64,000 nucleotides of DNA from Yersinia nurmii (GCF_001112925.1 NZ_CPYD01000001.1:496001-560000); one strand, 5' to 3'; shown: positions 1 through 9,498, counted from the stretch's first letter. Numbers and translations are program-made. Notes: generated from the sequence alone by a model not told the origin.

Positions 1-1178
1 GAAACGTAGATGGTTTGCGGAGCCAACGCCTCAAACTCTTCAAAGCGCATTGGGCGGTTATCCAAAGCCGACGGCAGACGGAAACCGTATTCCACCAGCG
101 TTTCTTTCCGCGAACGGTCGCCTTTGTACATACCGCCGATTTGCGGAATAGTCACGTGGGATTCATCCACGATCAGCAAACCGTCGGCAGGCAAATAGTC
201 AAACAGTGTCGGCGGCGCCTCTCCCTCTCCGCGCCCGGATAAGTAACGTGAATAGTTTTCGATCCCAGAGCAGTATCCCAATTCATTCATCATTTCCAAA
301 TCAAATTGGGTTCGCTGAGTCAGACGCTGTTCTTCTACCAGTTTATTGTTCTCCAGTAGTACTTTACGCCGCTGCGCTAGCTCGACTTTAATGTCTTCCA
401 TCGCTTGCAAAATGCGTTCTCGCGGCGTGACATAGTGCGTTTTCGGATACACGGTAAAACGTGGAACTTCCTGATGCAGCTGGCCCGTCAGGGGATCAAA
501 CAACGATAAACGCTCCACTTCCTCATCAAACAGCTCCACTCTCAGCGCCAATTCATCAGACTCGGCAGGGAAAATATCAATCACTTCTCCGCGCACCCGG
601 AAAGTCCCGCGCTGGAACGCCTGATCGTTGCGGGCATATTGCAACTCCGCCAGCCGACGTAAAATCGCTCGCTGATCGATAATCATTCCTTTGGTCAGAT
701 GCAGCATCATTTTCAGATACAAATCCGGATCGCCCAGACCGTAGATAGCAGAAACCGAGGCTACCACCACCACATCGCGCCGCTCCAGCAGGGCTTTGGT
801 GGCGGAAAGCCGCATCTGTTCGATATGCTCGTTTACCGACGCATCTTTCTCGATAAAAGTATCAGAACTGGGGACGTAGGCTTCTGGCTGGTAATAATCG
901 TAGTAGGAAACAAAATATTCCACCGCATTATCCGGAAAAAATTCTTTCATTTCGCCATACAGCTGTGCCGCCAGCGTCTTATTGGGTGCCAAAATCATGG
1001 TTGGCCGATTCAGATCGGCGATCACATTCGCCACGGTAAAAGTCTTACCCGAGCCGGTAACCCCTAGCAGCGTTTGGTGCGCGAGGCCATTTTCCAGACC
1101 TTCTTCCAGTTGACGGATCGCCTCTGGCTGATCGCCGGCAGGCTTAAACTCAGAATGCAGTTTGAATAATTTACTCAT
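1..1178 (-). CDS. uvrB: UvrABC excinuclease subunit B, N-terminal part (cut by window edge)
   Basis: UvrB is the damage-verifying helicase-like subunit of nucleotide excision repair; it is loaded by UvrA and recruits UvrC. About 392 residues are readable from the ATG at 1178; the C-terminal part lies outside the window. The Walker A motif GVTGSGKT is at about residues 39-46, and the tyrosine-rich beta-hairpin ([13 protein letters not shown]) is near residues 89-101. The frame is intact and closely resembles enterobacterial UvrB. A LexA box lies about 80 nt upstream and a pair of DnaA boxes about 400 nt upstream, as expected for an SOS-induced uvrB. No other gene shares the transcript within the window. 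Confidence 0.97.
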   Translation of the reverse strand, partial: MSKLFKLHSEFKPAGDQPEAIRQLEEGLENGLAHQTLLGVTGSGKTFTVANVIADLNRPTMILAPNKTLAAQLYGEMKEFFPDNAVEYFVSYYDYYQPEAYVPSSDTFIEKDASVNEHIEQMRLSATKALLERRDVVVVASVSAIYGLGDPDLYLKMMLHLTKGMIIDQRAILRRLAELQYARNDQAFQRGTFRVRGEVIDIFPAESDELALRVELFDEEVERLSLFDPLTGQLHQEVPRFTVYPKTHYVTPRERILQAMEDIKVELAQRRKVLLENNKLVEEQRLTQRTQFDLEMMNELGYCSGIENYSRYLSGRGEGEAPPTLFDYLPADGLLIVDESHVTIPQIGGMYKGDRSRKETLVEYGFRLPSALDNRPMRFEEFEALAPQTIYV

Positions 1179-1258
1179 GAATTAGCTACCCGATGGAGAA
1201 TCACGCGCGGTTAGGAAGCTAATTATGCGAGCCTCCCAGATTTTTTCCACTGCTATGA

Positions 1259-1278
1259 TACTGGATATAAAACCAGCA
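1259..1278. promoter_or_regulatory. LexA (SOS) box upstream of uvrB
   Basis: The sequence CTGGATATAAAACCAG (1261-1276) has the CTG-N10-CAG core of a LexA operator with TA/CA flanks. It lies about 80 nt before the uvrB start. uvrB is a classical SOS gene, so this is the expected LexA repressor site. Confidence 0.85.
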
Positions 1279-1580
1279 TCAAGTATAAATATAGGGAAAA
1301 GAGCGCGGGTTCTGGCACGAAACACCCTGTTATCTCGATTCCATATTGCCATTTGCATGACAATACCCCATTTATCCCCAGAAAGAGGCTGTTGTTAACC
1401 TCTGTAAAACAAATTGATTAAAGATCATACATAACCACCAGTGTTAAATATTCAAGTCTTGATTTTAATTAACTTATTGTAATTTATATATATTTATAAA
1501 AAGAAGAGAATCCAGACAACGGGAGCATAAGCCGCGTCCTCTCTCGCTTGCGACTAGTTTTCTATGTCTCATGCACAAGG

Positions 1581-1603
1581 TTATCCACAGGAATAGTGGA
1601 TAA
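1581..1603. promoter_or_regulatory. Inverted pair of DnaA boxes in the uvrB upstream region
   Basis: TTATCCACA (1581-1589) and AGTGGATAA (1595-1603) are two DnaA boxes facing each other with a 5-nt spacer. A DnaA-binding region near a distal promoter (P3) is known upstream of E. coli uvrB, so this may be a conserved counterpart. It could link uvrB or the neighbouring region to replication state. No AT-rich 13-mer array or other origin feature is seen. Confidence 0.7.
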
Positions 1604-2257
1604 CTCACTCAATCCCGTCTGTGGTGCGAGCTGGGGAAAACCGCTGGTTAAGGTAAAAATAGGCCCAAATAGGATTTTTTAGTCATTTTTTTACATTTTT
1701 ATTTCTCCATTTATTTCAATTAGTGCTAAATATCCCCCTTGCTAATTTGCTATTCGCCGCCTACACGAGTCATCCGCCGCGCAACCGATTAAAATTGTTT
1801 CTTTTTTGCACCATGCTCCCTCAGGGTGGCACCACCAAGGTGCAACCGCCATCCCACAGCCGCTGGCGATTTATGCCATTTCCGATAAATTTCACGCAAG
1901 TGGCCAAATAATTTCATTACATTGTCTTAACATAATGTTTTTTTCTTATGCGTTAGCAATCTGGCTCGAGAGTTGCTTATTTCACTGTGATTAGGCGTAA
2001 CAGAAGCGTGATAGTAGGAGCCACGTTCCTGTGTTAATAGGCCAGACTGAGTACCGAAAACGGCTGTTTAGCAGTGAAAATCACCGTTAGCCGCAAGTTA
2101 ATATCTGAAACTGGTTATTTATCACTTCTTTATGCCAAAACGTTTTTTCATATCTTGAGATTTTTATGCTGAGGATTGGCCTAGCGGCAGCAAAAGTTGC
2201 TCGCAGAACTTAGCCAGCCTTCGCCCTCCGCACCTAGCCAAGCGAGGAGATTTTCTG
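1604..2257. other. Intergenic region upstream of the UrtE-like gene; no gene seen
   Basis: With the uvrB control sites, this is part of a roughly 1.1-kb stretch without a convincing gene. Short open frames here lack ribosome binding sites and family resemblance. The notable structure is a nested dyad: TTGCACC (1806-1812) with GGTGCAA (1839-1845), enclosing GGTGG-CA-CCACC (1825-1836). The end of the region carries a good ribosome binding site (GAGGAG) for the ATPase gene. No urtD remnant was recognised in the last 150 nt. Confidence 0.5.
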
Positions 2258-2968
2258 ATGCTACGTTTACAATCGGTCAATCAATTTTATGGTCACACCC
2301 ATATTTTATGGGATATCAATCTTGAGTTACCTCCCGGCCAATGCACCTGCCTGATAGGCCGCAATGGCGTAGGAAAAACCACGCTGATCAATTGCATAAT
2401 GGGTCATATTCCAGTGGAAAGCGGCACGATGGTTTGGCAACCTGGGGATGAACCGGCTGAAAACCTGCTTCAACAACCGGTAGAGCGACGAACCGCACTG
2501 GGGATTGGCTATGTCCCACAAGGACAGCCAATCTTCTCTCAACTGAGCGTGGAGGATAATTTGCTGGTCGCGCTACTGGCTGGGCGTCATAAAGATCGGG
2601 TTATCCCCCACTGGATCTATGATTTCTTTCCGTTTTTACACCAGCAGCGCCGTCAGCGCGGCGGAGAGCTAACGCGTAACCAACAGCAACTGCTGGCATT
2701 AGCACGCGCGTTAGTCCCCGAACCGGAATTGCTGATCCTGGATGAACCAGGCTGCTGTGGTCAGCCCGCGCTGAATGCGGAAATTGGCAGTGTCATTCGC
2801 CAGTTATGCCAAGATATTGGCCTGACAGTGTTACTGGTTGAACACCGGTTGGCGAACATTCAGCAAGTGGCCGATCGCTTTTATTTGATTGATGAGGGGA
2901 GAAATGTGGCGCAAGGAAAATTAGCGCTATTAGATGACGATTTGATCACCGAATACTTAACGGTTTGA
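2258..2968 (+). CDS. Orphan UrtE/LivF-type ABC transporter ATP-binding protein with degenerate signature motif
   Basis: This 236-residue protein most resembles UrtE, the ATPase of urea ABC importers (branched-chain amino acid transporter type). Walker A GRNGVGKT is at 34-41, the Q-loop YVPQG near 85-89, Walker B LLILDE at 158-163, and a switch histidine at 196. The ABC signature, normally LSGGQ, reads LTRNQ at 138-142, and the usual D-loop DEPTEGIQP has become DEPGCCGQP. Both changes affect residues that contact the partner nucleotide, so ATPase activity is doubtful. No urtABCD permease or binding-protein gene is adjacent. The ribosome binding site GAGGAG is good and the frame is full length, so this is either a recently decaying remnant or a repurposed subunit. 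Confidence 0.75.
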   Translation: MLRLQSVNQFYGHTHILWDINLELPPGQCTCLIGRNGVGKTTLINCIMGHIPVESGTMVWQPGDEPAENLLQQPVERRTALGIGYVPQGQPIFSQLSVEDNLLVALLAGRHKDRVIPHWIYDFFPFLHQQRRQRGGELTRNQQQLLALARALVPEPELLILDEPGCCGQPALNAEIGSVIRQLCQDIGLTVLLVEHRLANIQQVADRFYLIDEGRNVAQGKLALLDDDLITEYLTV

Positions 2969-3018
2969 TAAATCTGTTATTCGAAATAAGTATTGATATG
3001 AGGCTCGAGCGAGTACAT

Positions 3019-3054
3019 CACCTGCGGCATTATTCAATTTAATGACCGCAGGTG
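3019..3054. repeat. 9-bp inverted repeat between convergent genes
   Basis: CACCTGCGG (3019-3027) and CCGCAGGTG (3046-3054) are perfect arms around an 18-nt loop. It lies between the ends of the convergent ATPase and effector-like genes and could act as a bidirectional transcription end, although neither strand has a clear T-run after the stem. Confidence 0.55.
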
Positions 3055-3130
3055 TTGAGAATGAAATTTGTTTATCCCGAAGCTACGCAGACGGTGTGCT
3101 TTTATGTAATAAATTAGTCATTACCGTGAT

Positions 3131-4918
3131 TCAGCAACGAGAAACCGTTTCGAACGCTTGCTTTAATACCCCACGATTCAGGAAAGTGATCGGGGTATTC
3201 CCTGCCAAATCTTCTGCGGCGGCCAACGCGAATTCATCTCTGAGCGAGATCTGGGTCGCGGAAATGCTCATATCCTGCTTCTCAACGCCTTTCTCATTGA
3301 AAAGCATATGTACTTTTACCTGGGAGCTAATATGACTTTGATGATCTTTCGCCGCTTCTAATGTTTCTGCGGTTTTACCAAACTGGCTAATCGGCCAGGT
3401 CAATTTAATATCAATATCCACGCCATTATCTTTACTCACCACAAAGCTGACGCTAGGTTTACCGACTTTCATCCAGATATTATCGGCAAGAATCAGGTCG
3501 GGTGCCTGACGAGTAAACTGTCCGAGAACTTGATCCTGAACGGCCGAAACAATACTTTCAGGGACCAAATAACGGCTCATTGCCATTAAACTCATTGGGT
3601 TATTATCCACCATTTCAGATAATTGCCCCAGCTGTCCCCTTTGTGCATGAGTCAGTTCTTGTCGATCGTATCCTATTATATTTTGCAGCTGTGAGAATAA
3701 CTGATTCCCCATTCCCAACGCCCAACGACCGTAACTTTGGTGGCGATTATCCACTTTAAGATCGATACCGGCCTTAAAAGCGTCGATGAAAGCGCCATCG
3801 GCAAAATAGGAGGCCACTTCTTCTGGATGATGAACCGGTGTACGAAATTGGTTATCCATAAAATCCACCAATTTTGCCGGCGGTGAATGTTCCCTAGAAT
3901 GATTGACCGAGATAGTCTCAGTTCCCCCAGACCAATTTTGGGCAAGTTTGATTTCCGCATCAGGTATTCTGGATAAAAATATTCTTATCTCTTTGCATTG
4001 TTGCTGGAATGATTGACGTATTCCATCCGGCAATTCCGCGATTTTCTTGTCAAGAATACCGTCTTGTTTTGTGGCGTGAGCCATCATGACGATACTGGCG
4101 AAATTTTTGCTCGTCATATCCTTTGTTACCGCCAAATCACTTGGCCAGCATTCTGAGAATACGCTCGATAGTTCTTTTTCGCTGAGAGGGAGCTGTAATA
4201 AATTCTGAATATTATCTAATTGCTTACAAACCGTACTGACCAAACTGGGGACACTTCCCGCGATGGCTTCTAGGGTGGGTAAACCGAACGGTGCTGGCGG
4301 CAGTGATGCCGGATCAGAAGTTAAGGATTGGTGTAATTTCCAGGCCGCCATGTGATGTAAAGGCGACGTTGGTTTATATTCTGGTCTGTCCAATATGGCG
4401 CGTTTTAATGCCGACATAAACGTGGCCGAAATTATTTTCCCGCCAGTATAGCCAGACAAGGTATTCTCTAATGCCAACTTGAGGACATTTTCGCCCCCTT
4501 TCTGCTCGGTTAACGCCACCAGCACTCTTTCTACCGCATGATCTTGTAATAATACCGGACCAAGACATTGGGCAATACCTGAGGCGATATTTTGCGCCAA
4601 CCCGCTTTGACCTTTAGATTGTAAAATAAGCTCGACCAACGGGCCGACACCTTTATCAACTTGATCAAGCGTATTGCCAAAGAGTACGCTTCGCCCTTGA
4701 TTCACAATCTCGGCGCTACGTTTCCCAAGCGTCTTATTGGAAATAAGCGCATTTTTCCCAAGGGTTACCGTGTCTGAAATTATTTTCTTGGCCAGCTCGT
4801 CACGTTTATCCGAACCACCAGAAATACGGCTCACTAGGCTGTTTAATAGATGACTTCGATCAAGCGCCGTGTAAGCCAAAATCTGCATACCGAATCTTGG
4901 TAAAGAAATATTATTCAT
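3131..4918 (-). CDS. Putative type III secretion effector or exported protein of unknown function (chaperone-paired)
   Basis: This 595-residue protein belongs to no family I recognise. It lacks a Sec signal and obvious membrane segments. The N-terminal two thirds look largely helical; a more strand-like portion lies near residues 490-560. The gene begins 2 nt after the stop of a CesT-type secretion chaperone, and its ribosome binding site GAGG overlaps the end of that gene, so translation is probably coupled. In known systems class I chaperones are encoded next to the effector they bind. Effector status is inferred from that context only. No secretion apparatus gene is in the window. The frame is intact. 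Confidence 0.5.
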   Translation of the reverse strand: MNNISLPRFGMQILAYTALDRSHLLNSLVSRISGGSDKRDELAKKIISDTVTLGKNALISNKTLGKRSAEIVNQGRSVLFGNTLDQVDKGVGPLVELILQSKGQSGLAQNIASGIAQCLGPVLLQDHAVERVLVALTEQKGGENVLKLALENTLSGYTGGKIISATFMSALKRAILDRPEYKPTSPLHHMAAWKLHQSLTSDPASLPPAPFGLPTLEAIAGSVPSLVSTVCKQLDNIQNLLQLPLSEKELSSVFSECWPSDLAVTKDMTSKNFASIVMMAHATKQDGILDKKIAELPDGIRQSFQQQCKEIRIFLSRIPDAEIKLAQNWSGGTETISVNHSREHSPPAKLVDFMDNQFRTPVHHPEEVASYFADGAFIDAFKAGIDLKVDNRHQSYGRWALGMGNQLFSQLQNIIGYDRQELTHAQRGQLGQLSEMVDNNPMSLMAMSRYLVPESIVSAVQDQVLGQFTRQAPDLILADNIWMKVGKPSVSFVVSKDNGVDIDIKLTWPISQFGKTAETLEAAKDHQSHISSQVKVHMLFNEKGVEKQDMSISATQISLRDEFALAAAEDLAGNTPITFLNRGVLKQAFETVSRC

Positions 4919-4920
4919 GT

Positions 4921-5370
4921 TTACCTCGGCCGTTGAAAGCTGTCATTAACCCGATATGCTCCCGAATGGGTGCCAGATAATTTGGCAATCTGCGGTAAAT
5001 TCTGCTGCCAGTACTGAACCTGATCGACCAAAACCTCAATACGGTCAATCGCCTCTTCTGGCGTCATTTTATTTAAATCGAATAAACAGAATAACAGCAC
5101 CCGCTGCCCACCCGCGTCATAGCCAAACCAGCAGCGGTTTGTCGCAATGCCAAATAATTGAATTTGTAATAGTGAAGCAAAAAAATCTTCCGACAACACA
5201 GAGGTAATATTCATTACCGGAGAAAATAAATATAGGTTGTTATCGTGATTCTCAAAAGTAACATTAATGTTTTTATCAAATTGAATCGTGCATCCGCCGC
5301 TCTTTGCTGCAGTGTCAAGATCCAGATTCGTTCCAGTAGAAAGTAGTTTTAATAGTTCTGGAAAGGTCAT
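4921..5370 (-). CDS. CesT/Tir-chaperone family protein (class I type III secretion chaperone)
   Basis: At 149 residues this has the size and pattern of class I type III chaperones such as CesT, SicP and SycE. It has an N-terminal helix (FPELLKLL), a strand pair running into LYLFSPVMNI, then the typical segment LLQIQLFGIATNRCWFGYD near residues 68-86, followed by a strand (RVLLFCLFDL) and a long C-terminal helix with DRIEVLVDQVQYWQQ. These proteins form homodimers that hold an effector partly unfolded for secretion. The downstream gene starts 2 nt after this stop and is the likely client. Start ATG at 5370 follows the purine stretch CCAGAGGTAATGGC. A secretion apparatus must be elsewhere on the genome if the pair functions. 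Confidence 0.75.
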   Translation of the reverse strand: MTFPELLKLLSTGTNLDLDTAAKSGGCTIQFDKNINVTFENHDNNLYLFSPVMNITSVLSEDFFASLLQIQLFGIATNRCWFGYDAGGQRVLLFCLFDLNKMTPEEAIDRIEVLVDQVQYWQQNLPQIAKLSGTHSGAYRVNDSFQRPR

Positions 5371-5542
5371 GCCATTACCTCTGGTATAAATTAAAAAAGA
5401 TGAGAAATAAACCAGATGACATGCATTGGCTTTTAAAATAACGCTAAATATTATTCCTAATATTAATTAAACATTGACTGATATTATGTTAACCACTAAA
5501 ACTACATTATAAGTAATGAGTCAGAAACCCAAATGGTATTAA

Positions 5543-5596
5543 TCATCAATTTAATACTGGAGTAGCCGCAGGGGTAAAACATAGATAAATTGATGA
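5543..5596. repeat. 11-bp inverted repeat upstream of the chaperone gene
   Basis: TCATCAATTTA (5543-5553) and TAAATTGATGA (5586-5596) are perfect complementary arms separated by 32 nt. It lies just upstream of the putative promoter of the chaperone/effector-like operon and could be a regulator site or part of a small mobile element remnant. Confidence 0.55.
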
Positions 5597-5668
5597 CATA
5601 GGACTAACTAATCTAGCGTTAATCAGCCTTATTAAGTGGATTTACATTATCACGACCAGTTTTATTTT

Positions 5669-5744
5669 CTTTCAAATAACGACCATAAATAGATTGTGTG
5701 AATTAAATTCCATAATCTATTTATGGTCGCAGAGTTATTGAAAG
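5669..5744. repeat. Long palindrome (16-bp perfect core, about 27-bp imperfect arms)
   Basis: CGACCATAAATAGATT (5680-5695) and its complement (5714-5729) form perfect 16-bp arms around an 18-nt loop. The symmetry continues outward, with a 4-nt gap, to CTTTC (5669-5673) and GAAAG (5740-5744). It lies downstream of bioD. A simple Rho-independent terminator is unlikely, since the stem is AT-rich with no T-run. A miniature palindromic insertion is an alternative. Confidence 0.6.
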
Positions 5745-5830
5745 AACGATGCCATTCTCTTGATTTTTTAAGAAAAAACAGCCGATTACCTGACCAACCT
5801 ACAAATATCCCCTCTGAATCAAACCTGCCC

Positions 5831-6511
5831 TCAATAGTTTAACCGACGAATATCCAGATACTCACCTAGCGGATGTCCCGCCACTTCAGGCAGATGTGGA
5901 ATTACACCGAGTAACGGTGCGGCAATCATCGTCGTCAGGCTTGCCAAATACTCTTCCTGCCGCTTCCCGGCAGGCACAACGTAATTCGCTATCCAACCTG
6001 CCAACGGCAACCCGGCAAACGCAATCGCCTGAGCGGTAAGCAGAGCATGATTGATGCAACCCAGCTTCACGCCAACCACCAGAATGACGGGTAATTTCTC
6101 CTGCATCACCCAATCGGCGAAAGTAAATTGCTCAGACAATGGAGTAAACCAGCCGCCGGCCCCCTCCACCAGCACCCAATCAGCCCGCTGTTCCAGCTCT
6201 CGCAAGCCTCTGGATAAAATGGGAAAATCGATAGGACGCCCTTCTTCCGCGCTCACAATATGCGGTGAGGTTGGCTCCAGAAAAGTCAGCGGATTCACCT
6301 GTTGATAACTTAGAGGTTGGTTACTGTTGGCCTGTAAAGCAAGGGCATCACTGTTGCGTAGCCCTTCGGCGGTCATTTCGCTACCGGAAGCCACTGGCTT
6401 ATAGCCAGCGGTGCGATAACCTTGAATATTGGCGGCCTGTAACAGTGCGCAACTAGCCAGCGTTTTCCCTACATCAGTATCAGTTCCGGTTACAAACCAG
6501 CGTTTAATCAC
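5831..6511 (-). CDS. bioD: Dethiobiotin synthetase
   Basis: BioD closes the ureido ring of dethiobiotin from 7,8-diaminopelargonate, CO2 and ATP, the penultimate step of biotin synthesis. The P-loop GTDTDVGKT is at residues 9-17 and the conserved VEGAGG motif is in mid-protein. Length 226 matches the E. coli enzyme (225). It is the last gene of bioBFCD and overlaps the 3' end of bioC by 8 nt, so it depends on upstream transcription from the bio operator. Confidence 0.96.
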   Translation of the reverse strand: MIKRWFVTGTDTDVGKTLASCALLQAANIQGYRTAGYKPVASGSEMTAEGLRNSDALALQANSNQPLSYQQVNPLTFLEPTSPHIVSAEEGRPIDFPILSRGLRELEQRADWVLVEGAGGWFTPLSEQFTFADWVMQEKLPVILVVGVKLGCINHALLTAQAIAFAGLPLAGWIANYVVPAGKRQEEYLASLTTMIAAPLLGVIPHLPEVAGHPLGEYLDIRRLNY

Positions 6512-7271
6512 GATAAATTACTCCATAAACCAATTGGTAACTCAGCGGATAAAGACCATTTTGGTGAGGATAAGCCGCTTGTAGCGCCGCCAGTCGACGT
6601 CGCCCGGTCAACCCATTATCTCGCCCCTGATGCAAATGAGTGGCACCAATCCCCTGCAAGGAGCGCATTAGCTCGATAAGATCGTTAAAATACTGGTGAT
6701 GCATGCGTTGCGTTATTTGATAACGAAAACCACCACAGGCAGCCGTTATATCCTCCAACGGCAGAAATTCATTCACATGGCGCTGACCATCAACCTGCTG
6801 CCAAGCTTGCCCTAATTCATCAAGAGAACCCGCGGCCAAAGTCGAAAATAAAATGATGCCGCCGGGCTGAGTGACCCGATACAGCTCGTTTAAGGCGACG
6901 CGCAAATGGCCGCACCATTGCACCGCCAGATTGCTGAAACAAATATCCACCGACTCATTCGACAGAGGAATATGTTCAATGTCGCCTAACAAGTATTCAT
7001 CGGCGGCCTGCTGCTGTCTGGCAAACGCCAGCATGCCAGGCGCCAGATCTAATGCGGCCACTTTTTTGCCCATATCTCGCCAGCGACGACTGAAATAACC
7101 GGTGCCACAGCCCGCGTCCAGCACCTTAGCACCAGAGTGTCCTTGACCCAATCCCAGCAAAATTTCACCGGTTTCGCGCTGTAAAGCGGCCGCACCATCG
7201 TAGCTACCTGCCGCACGGCTAAAGGCGCTGGCTATTGCCTGTTTATTCACGGTATCAATGGCAAGTGGCAT
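6504..7271 (-). CDS. bioC: Malonyl-ACP O-methyltransferase (biotin synthesis)
   Basis: BioC methylates malonyl-ACP to disguise it as a fatty acid primer, which starts pimeloyl synthesis. The SAM-binding motif [12 protein letters not shown] lies near residues 50-61, followed by acidic residues in LGDIEHIPL, as in class I methyltransferases. Length 255 agrees with E. coli BioC (251). It overlaps bioF by 17 nt and bioD by 8 nt, which indicates tight translational coupling in the operon. Confidence 0.95.
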   Translation of the reverse strand: MPLAIDTVNKQAIASAFSRAAGSYDGAAALQRETGEILLGLGQGHSGAKVLDAGCGTGYFSRRWRDMGKKVAALDLAPGMLAFARQQQAADEYLLGDIEHIPLSNESVDICFSNLAVQWCGHLRVALNELYRVTQPGGIILFSTLAAGSLDELGQAWQQVDGQRHVNEFLPLEDITAACGGFRYQITQRMHHQYFNDLIELMRSLQGIGATHLHQGRDNGLTGRRRLAALQAAYPHQNGLYPLSYQLVYGVIYRD

Positions 7272-8406
7272 GTAGCACCTCCAGTAATCTTTCGATATCA
7301 GCCGGTTGATGAGCGGCGGTCAAAGTAATACGCAGGCGAGCGCCGCCGGGAGGAACGGTCGGTGGACGAATGGCGGTCACCCACAGCCCTTCATCCCGCA
7401 ATCGCTGCGCCAAGGAGAGAGCCTGCTGATTATCGCCGACAATCAGCGGCTGAATGGCGGTATCTGACGCGGTTAACTGCAATGGCAAGCTGGCCGCTCC
7501 CTGACGGAACTGCCCTAGATTCTGTTGTAGACGCTGGCGTAAATCATCACCATGCTGAATACGTTTTAGCGCCGTCTGCAAGGCATAAGCCTGCGCTGGC
7601 GGCATGGAAGTGCTGTAAATCAGATGGCGGGCAAATTGCAGCAAATACTCGGCGACCGGCTGCGAGCACAACACGGCGGCACCGCTCAGCCCAAAAGCTT
7701 TACCAAAAGTCACGACCAGCAACTCAGGTTTTACCCCTTGCTGCCAGCAACTGCCGCGTCCTTCATCGCCTCTGACACCAATGCCATGGGCGTCATCTAC
7801 CAATAGCCAGGCACCCGCCGCCGACGCGCGCTGGTACAAATCCGCCAGCGGCGCACTGTCGCCATCCATACTAAATACCCCTTCGGTCACCACCAATGTT
7901 TGGCCGGAGCATGATTTATCCAGCAGATTTTGCAGGGATTCGGGCTGATTATGCTGAAAGCGACGAAGCTGAGCCGGTGAACTCACCGCGGCTTCCAGTA
8001 AGGAGGCGTGGCTAAGGCGATCGGCTAATACCCGATCGTCCGCGGCGGTTAAAGCCGCCAGCAGCGCCTGATTAGCGGCATAACCGGAAATAAATAACAG
8101 CGCGCGAGAATATCCCAGCCAATCGGCCAGTTGTTGCTCCAGATCGGCGTGCGCCTGCGTGTAACCTGTGACATGCCCAGAACCACCACTACCGACACCG
8201 TAGCGAGCGGCGCCCTGCTGCCAAGCGGCAATCACCGTCGTATCCTGACTTAATCCCAGATAATCATTCCCGGAAAAATTCAGATATGAGTGATTCTCCA
8301 CCTGCAGAAAGCGCCCAGTGGAACCCTGATTGACCTGACGTCGGCGGTAGGCGGCCTGCGCCAACCGCTGCTGCAAGCCTTGATTGATCTTATGCTGCCA
8401 ACTCAT
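7255..8406 (-). CDS. bioF: 8-amino-7-oxononanoate synthase
   Basis: BioF condenses pimeloyl-ACP with L-alanine, using pyridoxal phosphate. The Schiff-base lysine is in [11 protein letters not shown], and DDAHGIGV carries the cofactor-contacting aspartate and histidine. Length 383 is typical (E. coli 384). The start abuts the bioB stop (1-nt overlap) and the end overlaps bioC, as in enterobacterial bioBFCD operons. Confidence 0.96.
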   Translation of the reverse strand: MSWQHKINQGLQQRLAQAAYRRRQVNQGSTGRFLQVENHSYLNFSGNDYLGLSQDTTVIAAWQQGAARYGVGSGGSGHVTGYTQAHADLEQQLADWLGYSRALLFISGYAANQALLAALTAADDRVLADRLSHASLLEAAVSSPAQLRRFQHNQPESLQNLLDKSCSGQTLVVTEGVFSMDGDSAPLADLYQRASAAGAWLLVDDAHGIGVRGDEGRGSCWQQGVKPELLVVTFGKAFGLSGAAVLCSQPVAEYLLQFARHLIYSTSMPPAQAYALQTALKRIQHGDDLRQRLQQNLGQFRQGAASLPLQLTASDTAIQPLIVGDNQQALSLAQRLRDEGLWVTAIRPPTVPPGGARLRITLTAAHQPADIERLLEVLHATCH

Positions 8407-9443
8407 CAGACCGCCGCGTTATAAAACTGTGGCGTATCGCTGTATTTGATGCGGTCAGTCAGCTCCTGCTGTTGCTGACGATCGCCGTGCTCCGTGCCCG
8501 TTTGCTGAGGATTCAAGCCCAGTTTGCGAAATAGCTGTAAGTCTTTGTCTTCATCCGGATTGGGCGTTGTTAACAGCTTGCAACCGTAGAAAATCGAGTT
8601 GGCTCCTGCCATAAAGCACATCGCCTGGGTTTGCTCGCTCATTTGTTCACGACCTGCGGACAGGCGCACGTAAGAGGTCGGCATCATGATACGTGCAACG
8701 GCAATAGTGCGAATAAAATCAAAAGCATCCACGTCTTCGTTATTTTCCATCGGCGTGCCTTTGACCTTCACCAGCATATTGATCGGCACGCTTTCCGGCG
8801 GCTTAGGTAAGTTTGCCAACTGCACCAATAATCCGGCACGATCTTTAATGCTCTCACCAAGGCCGACAATGCCGCCGGAACAGACTTTAATCCCCGCTTC
8901 ACGTACTTCCCCCAGCGTATCCAAACGTTCCTGATAGCTACGGGTAGTGATGATGTTGCCGTAAAACTCCGGCGAGGTATCCAGATTGTGGTTGTAGTAA
9001 TCCAGCCCCGCATCCGCCAGACGGTGTGCCTGACTTTTATCCAGCGTTCCTAAGGTCATACAGGTTTCCATTCCCATCGCCTTCACGCCCTGCACCATTT
9101 GCTCAAGATACGGCATGTCCCTCTGATGGGGATTTTTCCACGCCGCGCCCATACAAAAGCGTGTTGAACCGGCGGCTTTGGCTTTCTTTGCCGATTCCAA
9201 TACTTGCTCAACCTGCATTAAACGCTCGCTTTCCAGGCCGGTTTTATAACGGGAGCTTTGCGGGCAATATTTACAGTCCTCCGGACAGGCACCGGTTTTA
9301 ATCGACAACAAAGTGCTGACCTGAATCTGACGCGGATCAAAATGCTGACGATGAATTTGTTGAGCTTCAAACAATAACTCTAACAACGGTTTATCAAACA
9401 GGGCCTGGGCTTGCCCTACTGTCCAGTGAATGCGATCTGCCAT
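8406..9443 (-). CDS. bioB: Biotin synthase (radical SAM)
   Basis: BioB inserts sulfur into dethiobiotin. The radical-SAM cluster motif CPEDCKYC follows LSIKTGA, and the conserved YNHNLDT and AGREQM segments are present. I place the start at MADRIHWT (ATG at 9443), preceded by GGAGA; a longer open frame to 9509 would run into the operator and has no family support. The resulting 345 residues match E. coli (346). It is the first gene of bioBFCD, divergent from bioA. Confidence 0.96.
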   Translation of the reverse strand: MADRIHWTVGQAQALFDKPLLELLFEAQQIHRQHFDPRQIQVSTLLSIKTGACPEDCKYCPQSSRYKTGLESERLMQVEQVLESAKKAKAAGSTRFCMGAAWKNPHQRDMPYLEQMVQGVKAMGMETCMTLGTLDKSQAHRLADAGLDYYNHNLDTSPEFYGNIITTRSYQERLDTLGEVREAGIKVCSGGIVGLGESIKDRAGLLVQLANLPKPPESVPINMLVKVKGTPMENNEDVDAFDFIRTIAVARIMMPTSYVRLSAGREQMSEQTQAMCFMAGANSIFYGCKLLTTPNPDEDKDLQLFRKLGLNPQQTGTEHGDRQQQQELTDRIKYSDTPQFYNAAV

Positions 9444-9498
9444 ATTGGCATCTCCAGAAAATGAGAAAAGTCTCGTCAGTTTAAGTAAACTCGATATA

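Larger units (their letters stand above)
5371..5830. other. AT-rich intergenic region with two long inverted repeats
   Basis: No gene is seen in this region between the chaperone start and the bioD stop. A TATAAT -10 match (5506-5511, minus strand) could serve the chaperone operon, though its -35 is poor. Two separate inverted repeats occupy much of the region and are listed separately. Confidence 0.5.

Noticed and set aside
1581-1603. Replication origin suggested by the DnaA boxes
   Set aside because: Only two boxes, no AT-rich unwinding repeats and no origin-linked genes; uvrB regulation is a better fit.
1825-1845. Sigma-54 promoter (TGGCAC...TGCA) before the UrtE-like gene
   Set aside because: The distance between the GG and GC elements is 12 nt instead of 10.
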